Assembly: GCF_025685415.1 (NCBI RefSeq)
Contig: NZ_JAGSYB010000001.1
Location: forward strand, 496,001 to 560,000
Source: Terriglobus aquaticus
Lineage (GTDB): Bacteria > Acidobacteriota > Terriglobia > Terriglobales > Acidobacteriaceae
Direction of reading: 5' to 3'
DNA: 64,000 nucleotides
The notes under the pieces are model-generated. The model was not told the DNA's origin. It saw only the letters and a list, made by a program, of their open reading frames with translations, and did no database searches. The position numbers and the translations under genes are program-made. Shown here in pieces: positions 55,082 to 64,000 of the stretch. The stretch's first letter is position 1, and each line of letters starts with the position of its first letter.

Positions 55082-55369
55082 ATGAAAGTTGTTGGAAACG
55101 AGCGCCGCCCAGACTGGCCGAAACTTGGCCCGTCCATCATCATCGCCACGGCGTTGATCGTCGCAATCCGCACAGCCAAGTGGGTAGCAAAATCGTCGGC
55201 GGACGCGCAGTTTTCAGATGTAGACGTTGAACTGGATAAAGAAGTCAGCTTCGCGTCACGCATCAGCATCCGTGTAATGCACGAACTGCTCCGAAGGCAT
55301 GAAAGCCTCTTCCCGCAGCGGGTCGAACCCATTTATGAAGGTGGATCAGAAGAAGACAGCCCGCAATGA
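55082..55369 (+). CDS. Small protein with a possible membrane helix, unknown function
   Basis: 95 aa from ATG 55082. One moderately hydrophobic segment (LGPSIIIATALIVAIRTAKWV) then a charged region (DVDVELDKEVSF; RVMHELLRRHESLF). Divergent from the 90-aa gene with only 30 bases between starts, so promoters overlap. Real-gene status is uncertain. Confidence 0.45.
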   Translation: MKVVGNERRPDWPKLGPSIIIATALIVAIRTAKWVAKSSADAQFSDVDVELDKEVSFASRISIRVMHELLRRHESLFPQRVEPIYEGGSEEDSPQ

Positions 55370-55477
55370 AACAGTCATCCTTTTCTTCTAGCCCTCGTCT
55401 GCACGGCAGCTCGACCTTCCACTCCGCGAAGAAAAAACTTCAACTAAAGAGGCTGCAGAATCGTTCTACCGCATGGC

Positions 55478-58348
55478 TCAAAAAGCAAAACGCATTTGCA
55501 GTTCCAGGCGACGATTCGTCGCTGACTCGGAAAACGATGTGCCAGTCTGCGTATTCGCTCCCGCAGACTGGTTTGCTCTGCCGAAGAGTGGCGACGCAAT
55601 ATTCCCAATTATTAATCCCGGATTGTTGTGGTTCGTGACGTTCCGCACCTGTAGTGTGAGCACCAAACTGTAGCGTGGCTTTGACTCCTTCGGCTTTCCC
55701 GAAGCGTCCAGTCCGGAACCGGACGATCCGAAGCCCAACGTCTTGCTGACTCGCATATTCAATTGCACGGAGCCGGGCCCACGTCCTGAGTTTCGCCCCA
55801 AGATCGTCTCACCAGCGCTTGGGGTGGGATCGAGCAAGCCGTAAGAGGTTTGGATCAAACCCGCCTTGTTTTGGTTTAGGGCGATTCCAGGCCGACCGTT
55901 GAACAGCGTCGTGCCATACAGATCACGCCCCACCGTGATATTGAACGGAGCGCCGGAGCGAACAGTCAGTAATGGGCTCCAGGTCGTCTTCCACAGTGTC
56001 TGGATCGTTCCGCCGAATGTCTCAAAGTTCCGCACGTCCGTAGATGCGGGACCGTACTCTCCGGCAGAGCTGTAGGGATTGGCCGGGAAGGTAGTCGGGC
56101 CATCCGTATTGCTGCGTGCGTAACCGAGGGTATACGAGCCGAAGAGCGAGATCTTCTTTGTCGCTTGCGAGTTCGCATTGAGGATCAATTGGTTCTGGTT
56201 ATACAGACCTTCGGATTGCGCTTGAAACACCGGATTGCTGTTTCCTAGTGGATAGCTTCCGCTTCCCGGGAGTCGTGCGTTGATGTCTTCGGAACGAAGC
56301 TGATGCAATCCGTGCGTGTTCGAGTAGCTGATCGCCAGCGATGTGTGGAACGGCAACTGCTGCTCGACGCTAATCAGCGACTGGATGTAATACGGGGCGC
56401 GGAGATTTGGAGCGTTCTGCTGAATGACCTGGCCTGCTTGCGAAGACGCAACGGTCGATAGTGGAGGTACAGTCGGATAGAAGTCGGGGTTATCCACGAC
56501 GTATTGTTGCTGCGTGATCCCGTTATAGCGCAGAGCGGTCAGCGTGTTGGAGAGAACGAATCGATCATAGAAAACCCCAAAGCCCCCACGCAGAACCAAC
56601 TTCTGCTGCGCCCGCTTCGGCGACCAGGAAACCGCCAATCGCGGTGCCCAATCACGGTGATCGGGAATGTTGTTCTGCACCTCATATCTCAAGCCGGCAT
56701 CGAGGCTAATGTTCTGCTTAATCTTCCAGGTATCTCCGACAAAGAGTCCAAGATCGACCTGAGACAGCGAAAGGAGCGGATTACCCGCGCTCAAAGTGAA
56801 CTGCGAGGCTCCTCCACCTAGCGCCCGTATCTGTGCGGCACTGTAACCCGCCTTTTGAAGGGAAGCGGTGCGCTGATACTGCTCTATAGAGGAAATCGGC
56901 ACAAGGATGGGGTTGCCACTACCGTCAAGAATCGGCTGGTTGTTGGCGTCGAGTTCTGGCCCGGTAACGCCGCCGAACGTGAATGTTCCGTTGAAGTCCT
57001 GCTCAGAGAGATTGCTGTCCGAGGTTGCGCGAAGCCTTGCTCCAAAATGGACGACGTGACTGCCGCGGTTCAACGTCGTCAAATTCTGTAACTCATAGTT
57101 CCGCTGCACGTCCGAGGAATTCCCGACCGGCGAACCTCCGCCCGTGAACGCGTTGAGCACTTGAATCGATACGCCGGGATTGTCGGCGAAATTGCTGCTG
57201 CTCACGTTGAAGAACTGGAATCGTGTCTCATTGACTGCCGTTGCTCCAAGGACAGCTGTCTCGACCACCTGCGTCGTCTGCGAAAGGGAGTGCGCGTGAT
57301 AAGCCGTCTCCACTAGATTGAATCCGCCGAGGCCAGAGTTCGGAATATCGGCGTCCGTGACGCGGTAGCGAACGCTCAAAGTGTTGTTCTTCGTGAGTTG
57401 ATAGTCAATCTTCGGTGTGATGATCGTCTGCATCTGCGCGACGCTGTAGACGGTCGAGTAGGGCGAGATGATCGCAAGAGAAGTCAGATCGAGGGTCGCT
57501 CCGTTGATGACCGCGCCATTGTCCGTATCCTCATATCGGCCATCGAACGTGAATGTCGTTCGATGATTGAGAGGGCCCACCACGTTCACTCCATACTCGC
57601 GCAGCAGGAACGGGGCCTTGACGCTCGCGTAAGGATTTCGGGAGTTGAATGTGTCACTGCCGATGTTGAACGAACCGCTTCCGTGAAACTGATCGGAGCC
57701 AGGCTTGGTGAAGATTTCAATGCGACCCAGGCCAAGTTTGTCGAATTCTGGCGAGAACGGATTTTGATTGATGCGGATCTCGCGAATGGATTCCTTTGGC
57801 GGCATCTCGCCAGAGCTGAAGCCATCGATGTAGAACGAGCCTCCGCTGGGACCGGCAGTCGGCCCGGCGAGTGCTTGCAGATCGGAAGCGAGATCGTCAG
57901 GGTTGTCAGCCAGCGAGTCGAGCGCAGAGCCGCTGAGAACAACTGCGCTTGCGTTGTTCGCCGCATCGACCGATAAAGTGGAATGGTCGGTCGCATCAAC
58001 GGTGACCTGTTGCACTACGGAACTCACTGTGAGCACTAGGTTCAGGCTTGCGGTCTGGCCTTTGGCAACGAACGTCTGTGGCTGCTTAAGATCGAATCCG
58101 GGATAAGAGGCCGCGATTCGGTACGTTCCCGGTGCCAGGCCGTTGAAACTGTAGGCTCCGTCAGACGAGGACTTCGTGGTGATTGTCTTGCCGGTGGTGC
58201 TGGTGGCCGTCACTGTCGCATCCGGTATGACTGCCCCCGTTTCATCGCTCACATGCCCATGCACGGCGGCGGTTTGCGCTTGGGCGGCGAGTATCGGAAC
58301 AAAGTATCCCAATAGAAGAACGGTGAAGATTGTGAGGACTCTACGCAT
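55478..58348 (-). CDS. TonB-dependent receptor with carboxypeptidase-regulatory-like domain (Oar-like)
   Basis: 956 aa. Signal peptide (1-24, ILAAQAQ), a CarboxypepD_reg-like beta-sandwich (about 28-110: VHGHVSDETGAVIPDATVTAT; YSFNGLAPGTYRIAAS), a plug (about 115-205, YIDGFSSGEMPPKESIREIRI) and a long outer-membrane barrel with many aromatic alternating strands, ending in Phe (LELQMRFAF). This architecture is abundant in Acidobacteriota. The substrate is unknown. It is 147 bases downstream of the sensor kinase on the same strand. Confidence 0.93.
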   Translation of the reverse strand: MRRVLTIFTVLLLGYFVPILAAQAQTAAVHGHVSDETGAVIPDATVTATSTTGKTITTKSSSDGAYSFNGLAPGTYRIAASYPGFDLKQPQTFVAKGQTASLNLVLTVSSVVQQVTVDATDHSTLSVDAANNASAVVLSGSALDSLADNPDDLASDLQALAGPTAGPSGGSFYIDGFSSGEMPPKESIREIRINQNPFSPEFDKLGLGRIEIFTKPGSDQFHGSGSFNIGSDTFNSRNPYASVKAPFLLREYGVNVVGPLNHRTTFTFDGRYEDTDNGAVINGATLDLTSLAIISPYSTVYSVAQMQTIITPKIDYQLTKNNTLSVRYRVTDADIPNSGLGGFNLVETAYHAHSLSQTTQVVETAVLGATAVNETRFQFFNVSSSNFADNPGVSIQVLNAFTGGGSPVGNSSDVQRNYELQNLTTLNRGSHVVHFGARLRATSDSNLSEQDFNGTFTFGGVTGPELDANNQPILDGSGNPILVPISSIEQYQRTASLQKAGYSAAQIRALGGGASQFTLSAGNPLLSLSQVDLGLFVGDTWKIKQNISLDAGLRYEVQNNIPDHRDWAPRLAVSWSPKRAQQKLVLRGGFGVFYDRFVLSNTLTALRYNGITQQQYVVDNPDFYPTVPPLSTVASSQAGQVIQQNAPNLRAPYYIQSLISVEQQLPFHTSLAISYSNTHGLHQLRSEDINARLPGSGSYPLGNSNPVFQAQSEGLYNQNQLILNANSQATKKISLFGSYTLGYARSNTDGPTTFPANPYSSAGEYGPASTDVRNFETFGGTIQTLWKTTWSPLLTVRSGAPFNITVGRDLYGTTLFNGRPGIALNQNKAGLIQTSYGLLDPTPSAGETILGRNSGRGPGSVQLNMRVSKTLGFGSSGSGLDASGKPKESKPRYSLVLTLQVRNVTNHNNPGLIIGNIASPLFGRANQSAGANTQTGTSFSESATNRRLELQMRFAF

Positions 58349-58495
58349 AAGGCTGCTTTATGAAGGTCCTAGACGAGATTGGCGGAGGCCAGACAAAGCC
58401 CTGCGACTGCTACTAGTTATAGCGTTTGGCCATTCGACGGAGGTCTGAAGAGTTCCTTACTAATTTCTGACCGAGAGTTAAGGGGCCGTCAGTTG

Positions 58496-59926
58496 TCATG
58501 ACGATTTGTGAGGCAAGGTATGGGTTTTGGAGGCCGGAATACGGATGGTGAAAGTGCAACCTTCCCCAGGCTCAGACACGAGATCAATGCTGCCTGCGTT
58601 GACCAATACAGCCCATTTCACAATAGAGAGGCCAAGGCCCGTTCCGCCCTCCGCGCGTGTGCGCGCCTCGTCTACACGATAAAAGCGTTCAAATACCTTC
58701 TCTCTATGCTCAACAGAGATTCCGGGGCCGCTGTCCTGAATCTCGATTGCCACCGTATCAACATCGAAACAGACATCGACTCGGATGCTTCCTCCAACCG
58801 GGGAATACTTTACGGCGTTGTCCAGAAGGTTTATGACTGCCTGGCGCAGGATGAGTCGATCACCCCAAAGCGTGATAGACGGGTTACCTTCCACGACAAC
58901 ATTTTGCTGCTTCTCCTCTGCGAGACTTTCAAGCAGGGTTGCGGCTTCTTGTACGAGTTCCAGAGCGTTCACTGGAGCTTGGTGAAGGTCGATCTGTCCC
59001 GCGTCCGCTCTACTGATCGTCAGCAGGCTTTCTACCAAGCGGGTAAGACGGTTGACCTCTTCAAGCATGCTGCCAATGATGTCCCGATAGTAGGGGCCAT
59101 CTCCGGTTTTTTGAAGTGCCACTTCGCCTACGCTCCGGATTGCTGTCAAAGGCGTTCGCAGTTCATGCGAGGCATCAGCCGTGAAGCGTCTCAACTGGTC
59201 GAACGATCCCTCCAACCTGCCAAGGGTTAGATTGAAGGCTTGCCCAAGGTGCCCGAGTTCATCATCCGGGTTCGAAATAGCGAGTCTGGCGTCCAGTCGT
59301 TCGGCACTGATTTTGGCAGCGTGTCGTGCCATGAGATCTACGGGAAGAAGGGCCCGACCGGCCAACGCATACCCGGCCAGGCCAATCAGCAGGACTATGA
59401 TCGGAAGCCCAATGCTCAGGACGCCCACCATCTCCCAGAATTCGCGCCACAATGGCTCTTCGCTTACCCCGAGACGTAGAACCAGAGATTGCCCTTCAAC
59501 TCTGTGGATACGGCTTGCGACGCGGATTCTCGTGCCATTGGACAAACGAATGGTTTGGGTCGGTTCGTGCCGGTGATTGGCGTTGAGGTGTACCGGTGGT
59601 CCCAAGGCAGCCCCTTCGAGTTCGTTCGAGCGATAGAGCAGAAAGCCATCGGCTGAAAAGACTTCCAGCAGGTAACCGCGTTCAAAGTCACTTTCTCTCG
59701 CTTCGCCTTCATCGGAGCCTATTTCTAAGTGGCCTTCTGAGGACAGTCGGAGGAGCCCTTCGACTGTCTCGATATCCCGGTCGAGGCCAAGGTCAAGCTG
59801 CTGCCTGAGATTGTGCAGAAAATACACGGACGTCCCGCCCGCATACAGGGCAAGAGCCAGTGTGAGCAAGAGCCCATACAGAATCGTCAGCCGGCTGCGG
59901 AGACTCTTTCCGAGGAGAGTAATCAT
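58496..59926 (-). CDS. HisKA sensor histidine kinase (CusS/heavy-metal-type layout)
   Basis: 476 aa. Two transmembrane helices (about 13-37 and 167-190) bracket a periplasmic sensor; then HAMP, HisKA with phospho-His254 (ADASHELRTPL), N-box LLDNAVKYSP, G1 QDSGPGIS and G2 GTGLGLSIVK. The overall layout resembles CusS/copper-sensing kinases, but the sensor lacks obvious metal-binding His/Met clusters, so the signal is open. The ATG overlaps the regulator stop by four bases. Confidence 0.92.
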   Translation of the reverse strand: MITLLGKSLRSRLTILYGLLLTLALALYAGGTSVYFLHNLRQQLDLGLDRDIETVEGLLRLSSEGHLEIGSDEGEARESDFERGYLLEVFSADGFLLYRSNELEGAALGPPVHLNANHRHEPTQTIRLSNGTRIRVASRIHRVEGQSLVLRLGVSEEPLWREFWEMVGVLSIGLPIIVLLIGLAGYALAGRALLPVDLMARHAAKISAERLDARLAISNPDDELGHLGQAFNLTLGRLEGSFDQLRRFTADASHELRTPLTAIRSVGEVALQKTGDGPYYRDIIGSMLEEVNRLTRLVESLLTISRADAGQIDLHQAPVNALELVQEAATLLESLAEEKQQNVVVEGNPSITLWGDRLILRQAVINLLDNAVKYSPVGGSIRVDVCFDVDTVAIEIQDSGPGISVEHREKVFERFYRVDEARTRAEGGTGLGLSIVKWAVLVNAGSIDLVSEPGEGCTFTIRIPASKTHTLPHKSS

Positions 59927-60606
59927 GGAGCCTCCTCACTCAGCAGGAATCCGACTCCACGTACCGTATGCAGCAATTTGATTGCAAACGGATCATCCAG
60001 TTTCTTCCGTAGGCGCGCCACATGAACATCAATCACGTTGTCCAGTGGAGTGGCACGTCCGGGTTCCTTCCACACATCTCGCACCAACATCTCGCGAGAA
60101 ACGACTCTCCCTTTGTTCCGCGCGAGGTATTCGAGCAATTCGAATTCGCGAACCGTAAGCTCGACCCGGCCGCCCTCACGCTGTACCGTTCGGGTCACCG
60201 GGTCGAGTTCCAAAGTTCCGATTTTGATCAGAGTGATTGGCTCGGTCTTGCCACGGCGTAAGAGCGCCCGGATCCGCGCGCTCAGTTCGGAGAAGGCAAA
60301 AGGTTTGACGAGATAGTCGTCGGCTCCCGCATCCAAACCAGCCACGCGAGATTCCACCGCGTCTCTTGCAGTGAGGAGCAGAACCGGCGTTGAAACGCCT
60401 TGCTTGCGGAGGGCGGTCAATACCTCCAAACCATCGCGCCCGGGCAGCATGACATCGAGCACGATCAGATCAAAGACGCGATTGCTGGCGAGAAAAAAAC
60501 CGTCCTCACCCGTAATTGAAAGCGTGATTTCATAGCCTTCGGCCTGCAATCCTTCCTGCAAGGCTTGACCGACTTTCGGTTCGTCTTCGATCACGAGGAG
60601 TCGCAC
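59923..60606 (-). CDS. OmpR-family response regulator
   Basis: 227 aa from GTG 60606 (AAAGAGGT upstream); longer starts add a tail without homology. Receiver domain with acidic pair IEDEP, phospho-Asp51 (LIVLDVMLPG), Thr in LLLTARD and Lys in DDYLVKPF. Winged-helix output domain (about 128-225: VELTVREFELLEYLARNKGRVVSREMLV and the IDVHVARLRKKL wing). Partner of the overlapping kinase. Divergent from the propeller operon across 188 bases. Confidence 0.93.
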   Translation of the reverse strand: MRLLVIEDEPKVGQALQEGLQAEGYEITLSITGEDGFFLASNRVFDLIVLDVMLPGRDGLEVLTALRKQGVSTPVLLLTARDAVESRVAGLDAGADDYLVKPFAFSELSARIRALLRRGKTEPITLIKIGTLELDPVTRTVQREGGRVELTVREFELLEYLARNKGRVVSREMLVRDVWKEPGRATPLDNVIDVHVARLRKKLDDPFAIKLLHTVRGVGFLLSEEAP

Positions 60607-60794
60607 GCATTTACCTCTTTCCTGTATAGAGGCTAATCGAATCTCAAGGACTGAAGTGTTGCTGGACCTCTCCTTAATCCGAATTAAGGCAATCGTAAGC
60701 AGATCGTCAGTGTTACCTCTCCTTGAGGCGACTATACCTACCGATATGGCGTTATGAATCACAACGTAGGAAAAGCTGTCAGGAGACTCATCGC

Positions 60795-61814
60795 ATGGGA
60801 ATCGCCCGCCGTACAAGAAGAGCAATTTATCTAGCGATATTCGTCACTCTCTCACTTTCAACATCGCTCGCGCAGCCATCAGGAACGGCAAACAAGGTCT
60901 TGACGACGGTCGCGGACATTCCAATGCCAGGTGCCGCGGTTCGCTTTGACTATCAGACGTTCGATCCATCCAGCGGACGCCTCTACATCGCCCACATGAA
61001 TGCCGACCAGTTGGTCGTGTTTGACACGTTAAAGAGGCAGGTCCTGGCCAATCTTGACGGTTTCAAACGTGTCCACGGAGTAACCGTTGCACCCGAGATT
61101 CACCGGATTTACGCTTCAGTGACCGGAGACCACCAGGTTGCGGCCGTCGATTCCGAAACGTTCAAGATTGTCGGTACTGCCGGTCCGGTCATCTACCCGG
61201 ACGGTCTGGCCTACGCGCCAAAGCAGAACAAGATTTTTGTGTCCGACGAACACGGAGGAGTGGATGCCGTCATCGACGCGGGAAGCAATAAGCTCATCAC
61301 CAGCATTGCCTTGGGTGGCGGCGCAGGGAACACTGTCTATGATCCTGCCTCCGGGCACATTCTCGTCGCCGTACATGGCTTGAATTTGATTGCAGTCATC
61401 GACCCCGCTTCGAATCAGATTCTGAGCCGTGTACCGCTGGCAGGCATTAAGAATCCTCACGGGATCGCACTTGACAGTGCCGCTCGAATTGCGTTCGTTG
61501 CCGGCGAAGGAAACCACTCGCTCGCCATGGTGGATCTAAACACGATGAAGGTTCTGTCTACTTATCAGGTGGGGGACGACCCCGACGTTCTCGCATACGA
61601 TCCCGGACTGAAACGTTTGTACGTCTCCGCCGAATCCGGTACGGTGACTGTCTTTCAGAGTAATGACAAGAGTCTTACGCTACTGGGTTCGTTTGACATG
61701 CCTCATGCACACACGGTCTCCGTCGATCCCAAGACCCACCTTGTCTACTTTCCGCTGGAGAACGTGGACGGCCATCCTCTGCTAAGGATTATGCGGCCCG
61801 TCGATCAGAAATGA
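60795..61814 (+). CDS. Secreted YVTN-family beta-propeller protein
   Basis: 339 aa from ATG 60795 (AGGAG nine bases upstream). Signal peptide (about 1-31). Repeated blades of the YVTN/YncE type: GRLYIAHMNADQLVVFDT, HRIYASVTGDHQVAAVDS, NKIFVSDEHGGVDAVIDA, GHILVAVHGLNLIAVIDPAS, RIAFVAGEGNHSLAMVDL and KRLYVSAESGTVTVF. Likely periplasmic or surface-bound; biochemical role unknown. First of three consecutive propeller genes. Confidence 0.88.
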   Translation: MGIARRTRRAIYLAIFVTLSLSTSLAQPSGTANKVLTTVADIPMPGAAVRFDYQTFDPSSGRLYIAHMNADQLVVFDTLKRQVLANLDGFKRVHGVTVAPEIHRIYASVTGDHQVAAVDSETFKIVGTAGPVIYPDGLAYAPKQNKIFVSDEHGGVDAVIDAGSNKLITSIALGGGAGNTVYDPASGHILVAVHGLNLIAVIDPASNQILSRVPLAGIKNPHGIALDSAARIAFVAGEGNHSLAMVDLNTMKVLSTYQVGDDPDVLAYDPGLKRLYVSAESGTVTVFQSNDKSLTLLGSFDMPHAHTVSVDPKTHLVYFPLENVDGHPLLRIMRPVDQK

Positions 61815-61842
61815 ATGAGCAAAAACGTCTGGAGGCTGGCCC

Positions 61843-63267
61843 GTGAGTCTTTCTCTAATCAGAATCGCCGGAATTTCTGCTTTCGTACTGACACTCGGTG
61901 GCTCTGTGTCAAGAAGTCATGCCCAGACTCTTGACTCTCAGGTGCTCTTTGTCTGTGAACACGGCAATGTGAAGAGCCTTATGGCGGCGTCTTACTTCAA
62001 CCAACTGGCTCAGGAGCGTGGGCTGCGTTATCGGGCAGTATCTCGGGGTACTGCTCCGAACTCAACCACCGTACCGAACGCGATTATTCAAGGCTTGGCC
62101 GGCGACGGCTTCAACGTGAGTTCATTTCATCCGTCGGCGGTGAAGACTTCCGACGTATCTGCATCTCAGCGTGTCATCACGATCGGGACAGAGCTGCCCG
62201 CGGACGCACAGGAGGCGGCTCAGGCGAAGATAGAGCAGTGGAGCGACGTGCCAGCCGCCAGCGATGACTACAGTGCAGCGCGTGCAGCTATCAAGAGACA
62301 TGTCGAAAGCTTCGTCGCCTCTCTCGAAGCGACGAACCTGCTTACGAAGACGGCGGTCATCGAAGTGTCCGGCCCGAAAGGGCAGCGCTTCGACTATCTC
62401 GCTATCGACCCGGAGGATCACTACCTCCTGTCAGCGCATCTGGGCCCCGGCATCATGTATGTCGTCGACCTGCGCACGAATATATTGGTCAAGGCTATTT
62501 CGGGCGTCCCGGGAATCACTGGGGTGGAGTACATTTCGGACAGACACAAGGCCTATACCTCGGATTGGGGCGAAGGAAAGATAGGTGTTGTCGACCTCAA
62601 GACCATGGCAGTCGTCAAACGTCTGCCCACGGAGTCGAAGCCTAACGGCATCTCCTACGCTCAAGAGTTCGGGAAGGCATACGCCGTCAATACGCTTGCC
62701 AAGGCTGTCAGCGTAATTGATGTTGAAAAGGATGAGATTGTAAAGATTCTGCGATTCGACAGTGAGACCGGAACACCAGGCTACGATTCGGTTGCCAAAC
62801 GGATGTATGTCAGTCTACGTTCGACCAACGAGGTTGCAGAGATCGATCCCGCAACCGATCGCATTGTGGGCAAGTATCCGGTCGATGGCTGTGTCTTTGA
62901 TCACGGCATGGCGATCGACTCGGAACACCATCGCGCATTCCTGCTCTGCGGGAGAAGCCAGAACCTCACAGTCTTCGCGCTTAACAGCCACAAGGCGATT
63001 GCTCATTTTCCGATACCGGCCGGTGCGGATGTGGTGAAATACGACTCCGGCAACGGCCGAGTCTACGCCGCGTGTTCCAGCGGTTCCATCTCAGTGGTTC
63101 AGGAAGACGACCCAGACCATTTTCACAAGTTGGGAGATGTTCCCGTAGCCCAATCGGTCCACAGTCTCGCCGTTGATCCAGCCACGCATCGGGTGTACGC
63201 CCCGGAGCAGGAGGAAGACGGCAAGCCCGTCGCACGGATCATCGTCTACGAGGCTAGTCACAGGTGA
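61843..63267 (+). CDS. Secreted LMW-phosphatase/ArsC-like domain fused to a YVTN propeller
   Basis: 474 aa, GTG start. Signal peptide (about 1-27), then a low-molecular-weight tyrosine phosphatase/ArsC-like domain (about 30-165): VLFVCEHGNVKSLMAASYF gives Cys38 in a C-x5-K arrangement, with Lys where the P-loop Arg is normal. Residues 170-470 are YVTN blades (DHYLLSAHLGPGIMYVVDL; KAYTSDWGEGKIGVVDL; KRMYVSLRSTNEVAEIDP; HRAFLLCGRSQNLTVF). The domain pair and export signal are unusual: ArsC-type enzymes are cytosolic. Function cannot be assigned. Confidence 0.85.
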   Translation: MSLSLIRIAGISAFVLTLGGSVSRSHAQTLDSQVLFVCEHGNVKSLMAASYFNQLAQERGLRYRAVSRGTAPNSTTVPNAIIQGLAGDGFNVSSFHPSAVKTSDVSASQRVITIGTELPADAQEAAQAKIEQWSDVPAASDDYSAARAAIKRHVESFVASLEATNLLTKTAVIEVSGPKGQRFDYLAIDPEDHYLLSAHLGPGIMYVVDLRTNILVKAISGVPGITGVEYISDRHKAYTSDWGEGKIGVVDLKTMAVVKRLPTESKPNGISYAQEFGKAYAVNTLAKAVSVIDVEKDEIVKILRFDSETGTPGYDSVAKRMYVSLRSTNEVAEIDPATDRIVGKYPVDGCVFDHGMAIDSEHHRAFLLCGRSQNLTVFALNSHKAIAHFPIPAGADVVKYDSGNGRVYAACSSGSISVVQEDDPDHFHKLGDVPVAQSVHSLAVDPATHRVYAPEQEEDGKPVARIIVYEASHR

Positions 63268-63282
63268 ATGGGAGGCAGTGAA

Positions 63283-64000
63283 ATGCGTAAAACTACCTTG
63301 GTTATTCTTCTAGTATCGCTATGCGGTTGGCCAACTGTTTCTCCCGCGCAGTCTGCAAACGCCGAACCTCTGAAGCTGATTGCCACGATCCCTTTGCCGG
63401 ACGTCCAAGGCCGCATCGACCACCTTTCCATCGATATGAAAGGCCAGCGCCTCTTTGTCGCGGCCCTCGGAAACAATTCTCTCGAAATCATCGATTTGAA
63501 AGAGAATAAGCGAATCCATTCCATCGCCGGGTTGGCGGAACCTCAGGGTATCGCTTACATTCCTTCATCCAATCATCTCTTTGTAGCCGATGGCAAAGAT
63601 GGTTCCGTCCGTGAGTTCGATGCAGCGTCCTGGAAGATGCTCAATTCGATCTCCTATGGCGATGATGCCGACAACCTGCGCTTCGATCCGGCCAGCGGCC
63701 ACATCTGGGTGGGCTACGGAGGAGGTGCCTTGAGTGAATTTGACCAAGACGGAGCGAAGCTGGGAGAGATCAAAGTTGACGCGCATCCCGAATCCTTCCA
63801 ACTGGAAAAGAACGGATCGAGAATGTTTGTCAACCTGCCTGGAGCCCGGAAGATCGCGGTTGTGGATCGCAAGGCTAGATCGATATTGGCGTCGTGGAGG
63901 ACTGGAGGTCCGCTAGCCAACTTTTCCATGGCACTGGACGAACAGAACCACCGGTTATTCGTGGTCACCCGTCTTCCGGCGCGTCTCATTGTGCTGGACA
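63283..64000 (+). CDS. YVTN beta-propeller protein, N-terminal part (3' end outside window)
   Basis: The frame is open from ATG 63283 to the window end (about 239 residues seen). GGGAGG lies upstream. Signal peptide (MRKTTLVILLVSLCGWPTVSPAQS), then blades DHLSIDMKGQRLFVAALGNN, NHLFVADGKDGSVREFD, GHIWVGYGGGALSEFD and SRMFVNLPGARKIAVVD. Third propeller gene of the run, 15 bases after the fusion gene, so one transcript is likely. Confidence 0.86.
   Translation, partial: MRKTTLVILLVSLCGWPTVSPAQSANAEPLKLIATIPLPDVQGRIDHLSIDMKGQRLFVAALGNNSLEIIDLKENKRIHSIAGLAEPQGIAYIPSSNHLFVADGKDGSVREFDAASWKMLNSISYGDDADNLRFDPASGHIWVGYGGGALSEFDQDGAKLGEIKVDAHPESFQLEKNGSRMFVNLPGARKIAVVDRKARSILASWRTGGPLANFSMALDEQNHRLFVVTRLPARLIVLD

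Noticed and set aside
55366-55638. 90-codon frame starting in an ATGA overlap with the 95-aa gene
   Set aside because: More than half of it is antisense to the TonB receptor 3' end and the peptide is Ser/Arg-rich without features, despite the suggestive overlap.
40000-64000. attR copy of the tRNA-Asp 3' end
   Set aside because: I looked by eye for the T-arm/acceptor sequence and found no convincing second copy; a short or degenerate repeat could have been missed.

Overview
The window looks like part of an Acidobacteriota chromosome (Terriglobia-like). This is an inference from gene style: a FecR protein with aromatic YxWxY-type repeats, an M61 peptidase, a carboxypeptidase-regulatory-domain TonB receptor, clustered YVTN beta-propellers and GC-rich core genes. 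It carries a large integrative and conjugative element (ICE).

Region 1 (1-16.0 kb) is ordinary chromosome: manA (5' truncated), ruvC, a secreted unknown, a FecR surface protein, rsmA, glgA, a YpfJ-type zinc peptidase, uvrC, an OmpA-like lipoprotein, ribA, a LytS-type histidine kinase, a ChbG/HpnK-type deacetylase, tRNA-Val(UAC), an M61 peptidase and tRNA-Asp(GUC).

Region 2 (16.0-36.1 kb) is the ICE backbone, starting at the 3' end of tRNA-Asp. A tyrosine integrase and a small excisionase-like gene are followed by a LysR regulator flanked by inverted repeats. Next comes an eleven-gene Trb/VirB-type type IV secretion operon that includes three small membrane proteins. Then follow ssb, a RepB-type primase, a palindrome cluster that is the best oriT candidate, and a TrwA-TrwB-TrwC-like set: ribbon-helix-helix accessory protein, coupling ATPase and MobF relaxase-helicase.

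Region 3 (36.1-49.2 kb) is a defence island. Five tightly coupled genes encode a SNF2/RapA-like helicase, a 69-aa protein, a zinc-hook SMC-like ATPase with a C-terminal HEPN-like RN-x4-H motif and zinc ribbon, a type III-like adenine methyltransferase (Mod), and a Res helicase-nuclease. Facing it is a single-chain SIR2-APAZ-short-Argonaute of 1049 aa. The two blocks look like complementary defences: modification and restriction with a possible RNase back-up, and guide-directed NAD+ depletion.

Region 4 (49.2-55.4 kb) has element maintenance or accessory genes: an ArdC-type antirestriction protein, a conserved unknown, a Cys-rich ParB-like protein, a HExxH protein, an SRAP (YedK/HMCES) protein and small unknowns.

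Region 5 (55.4-64 kb) has a TonB receptor, an OmpR/HisKA two-component system, and a divergent run of three secreted YVTN propeller proteins, one fused to a low-molecular-weight-phosphatase-like domain. It may be ICE cargo or chromosome. I saw no second copy of the tRNA-Asp 3' end, so the right ICE boundary probably lies outside the window.
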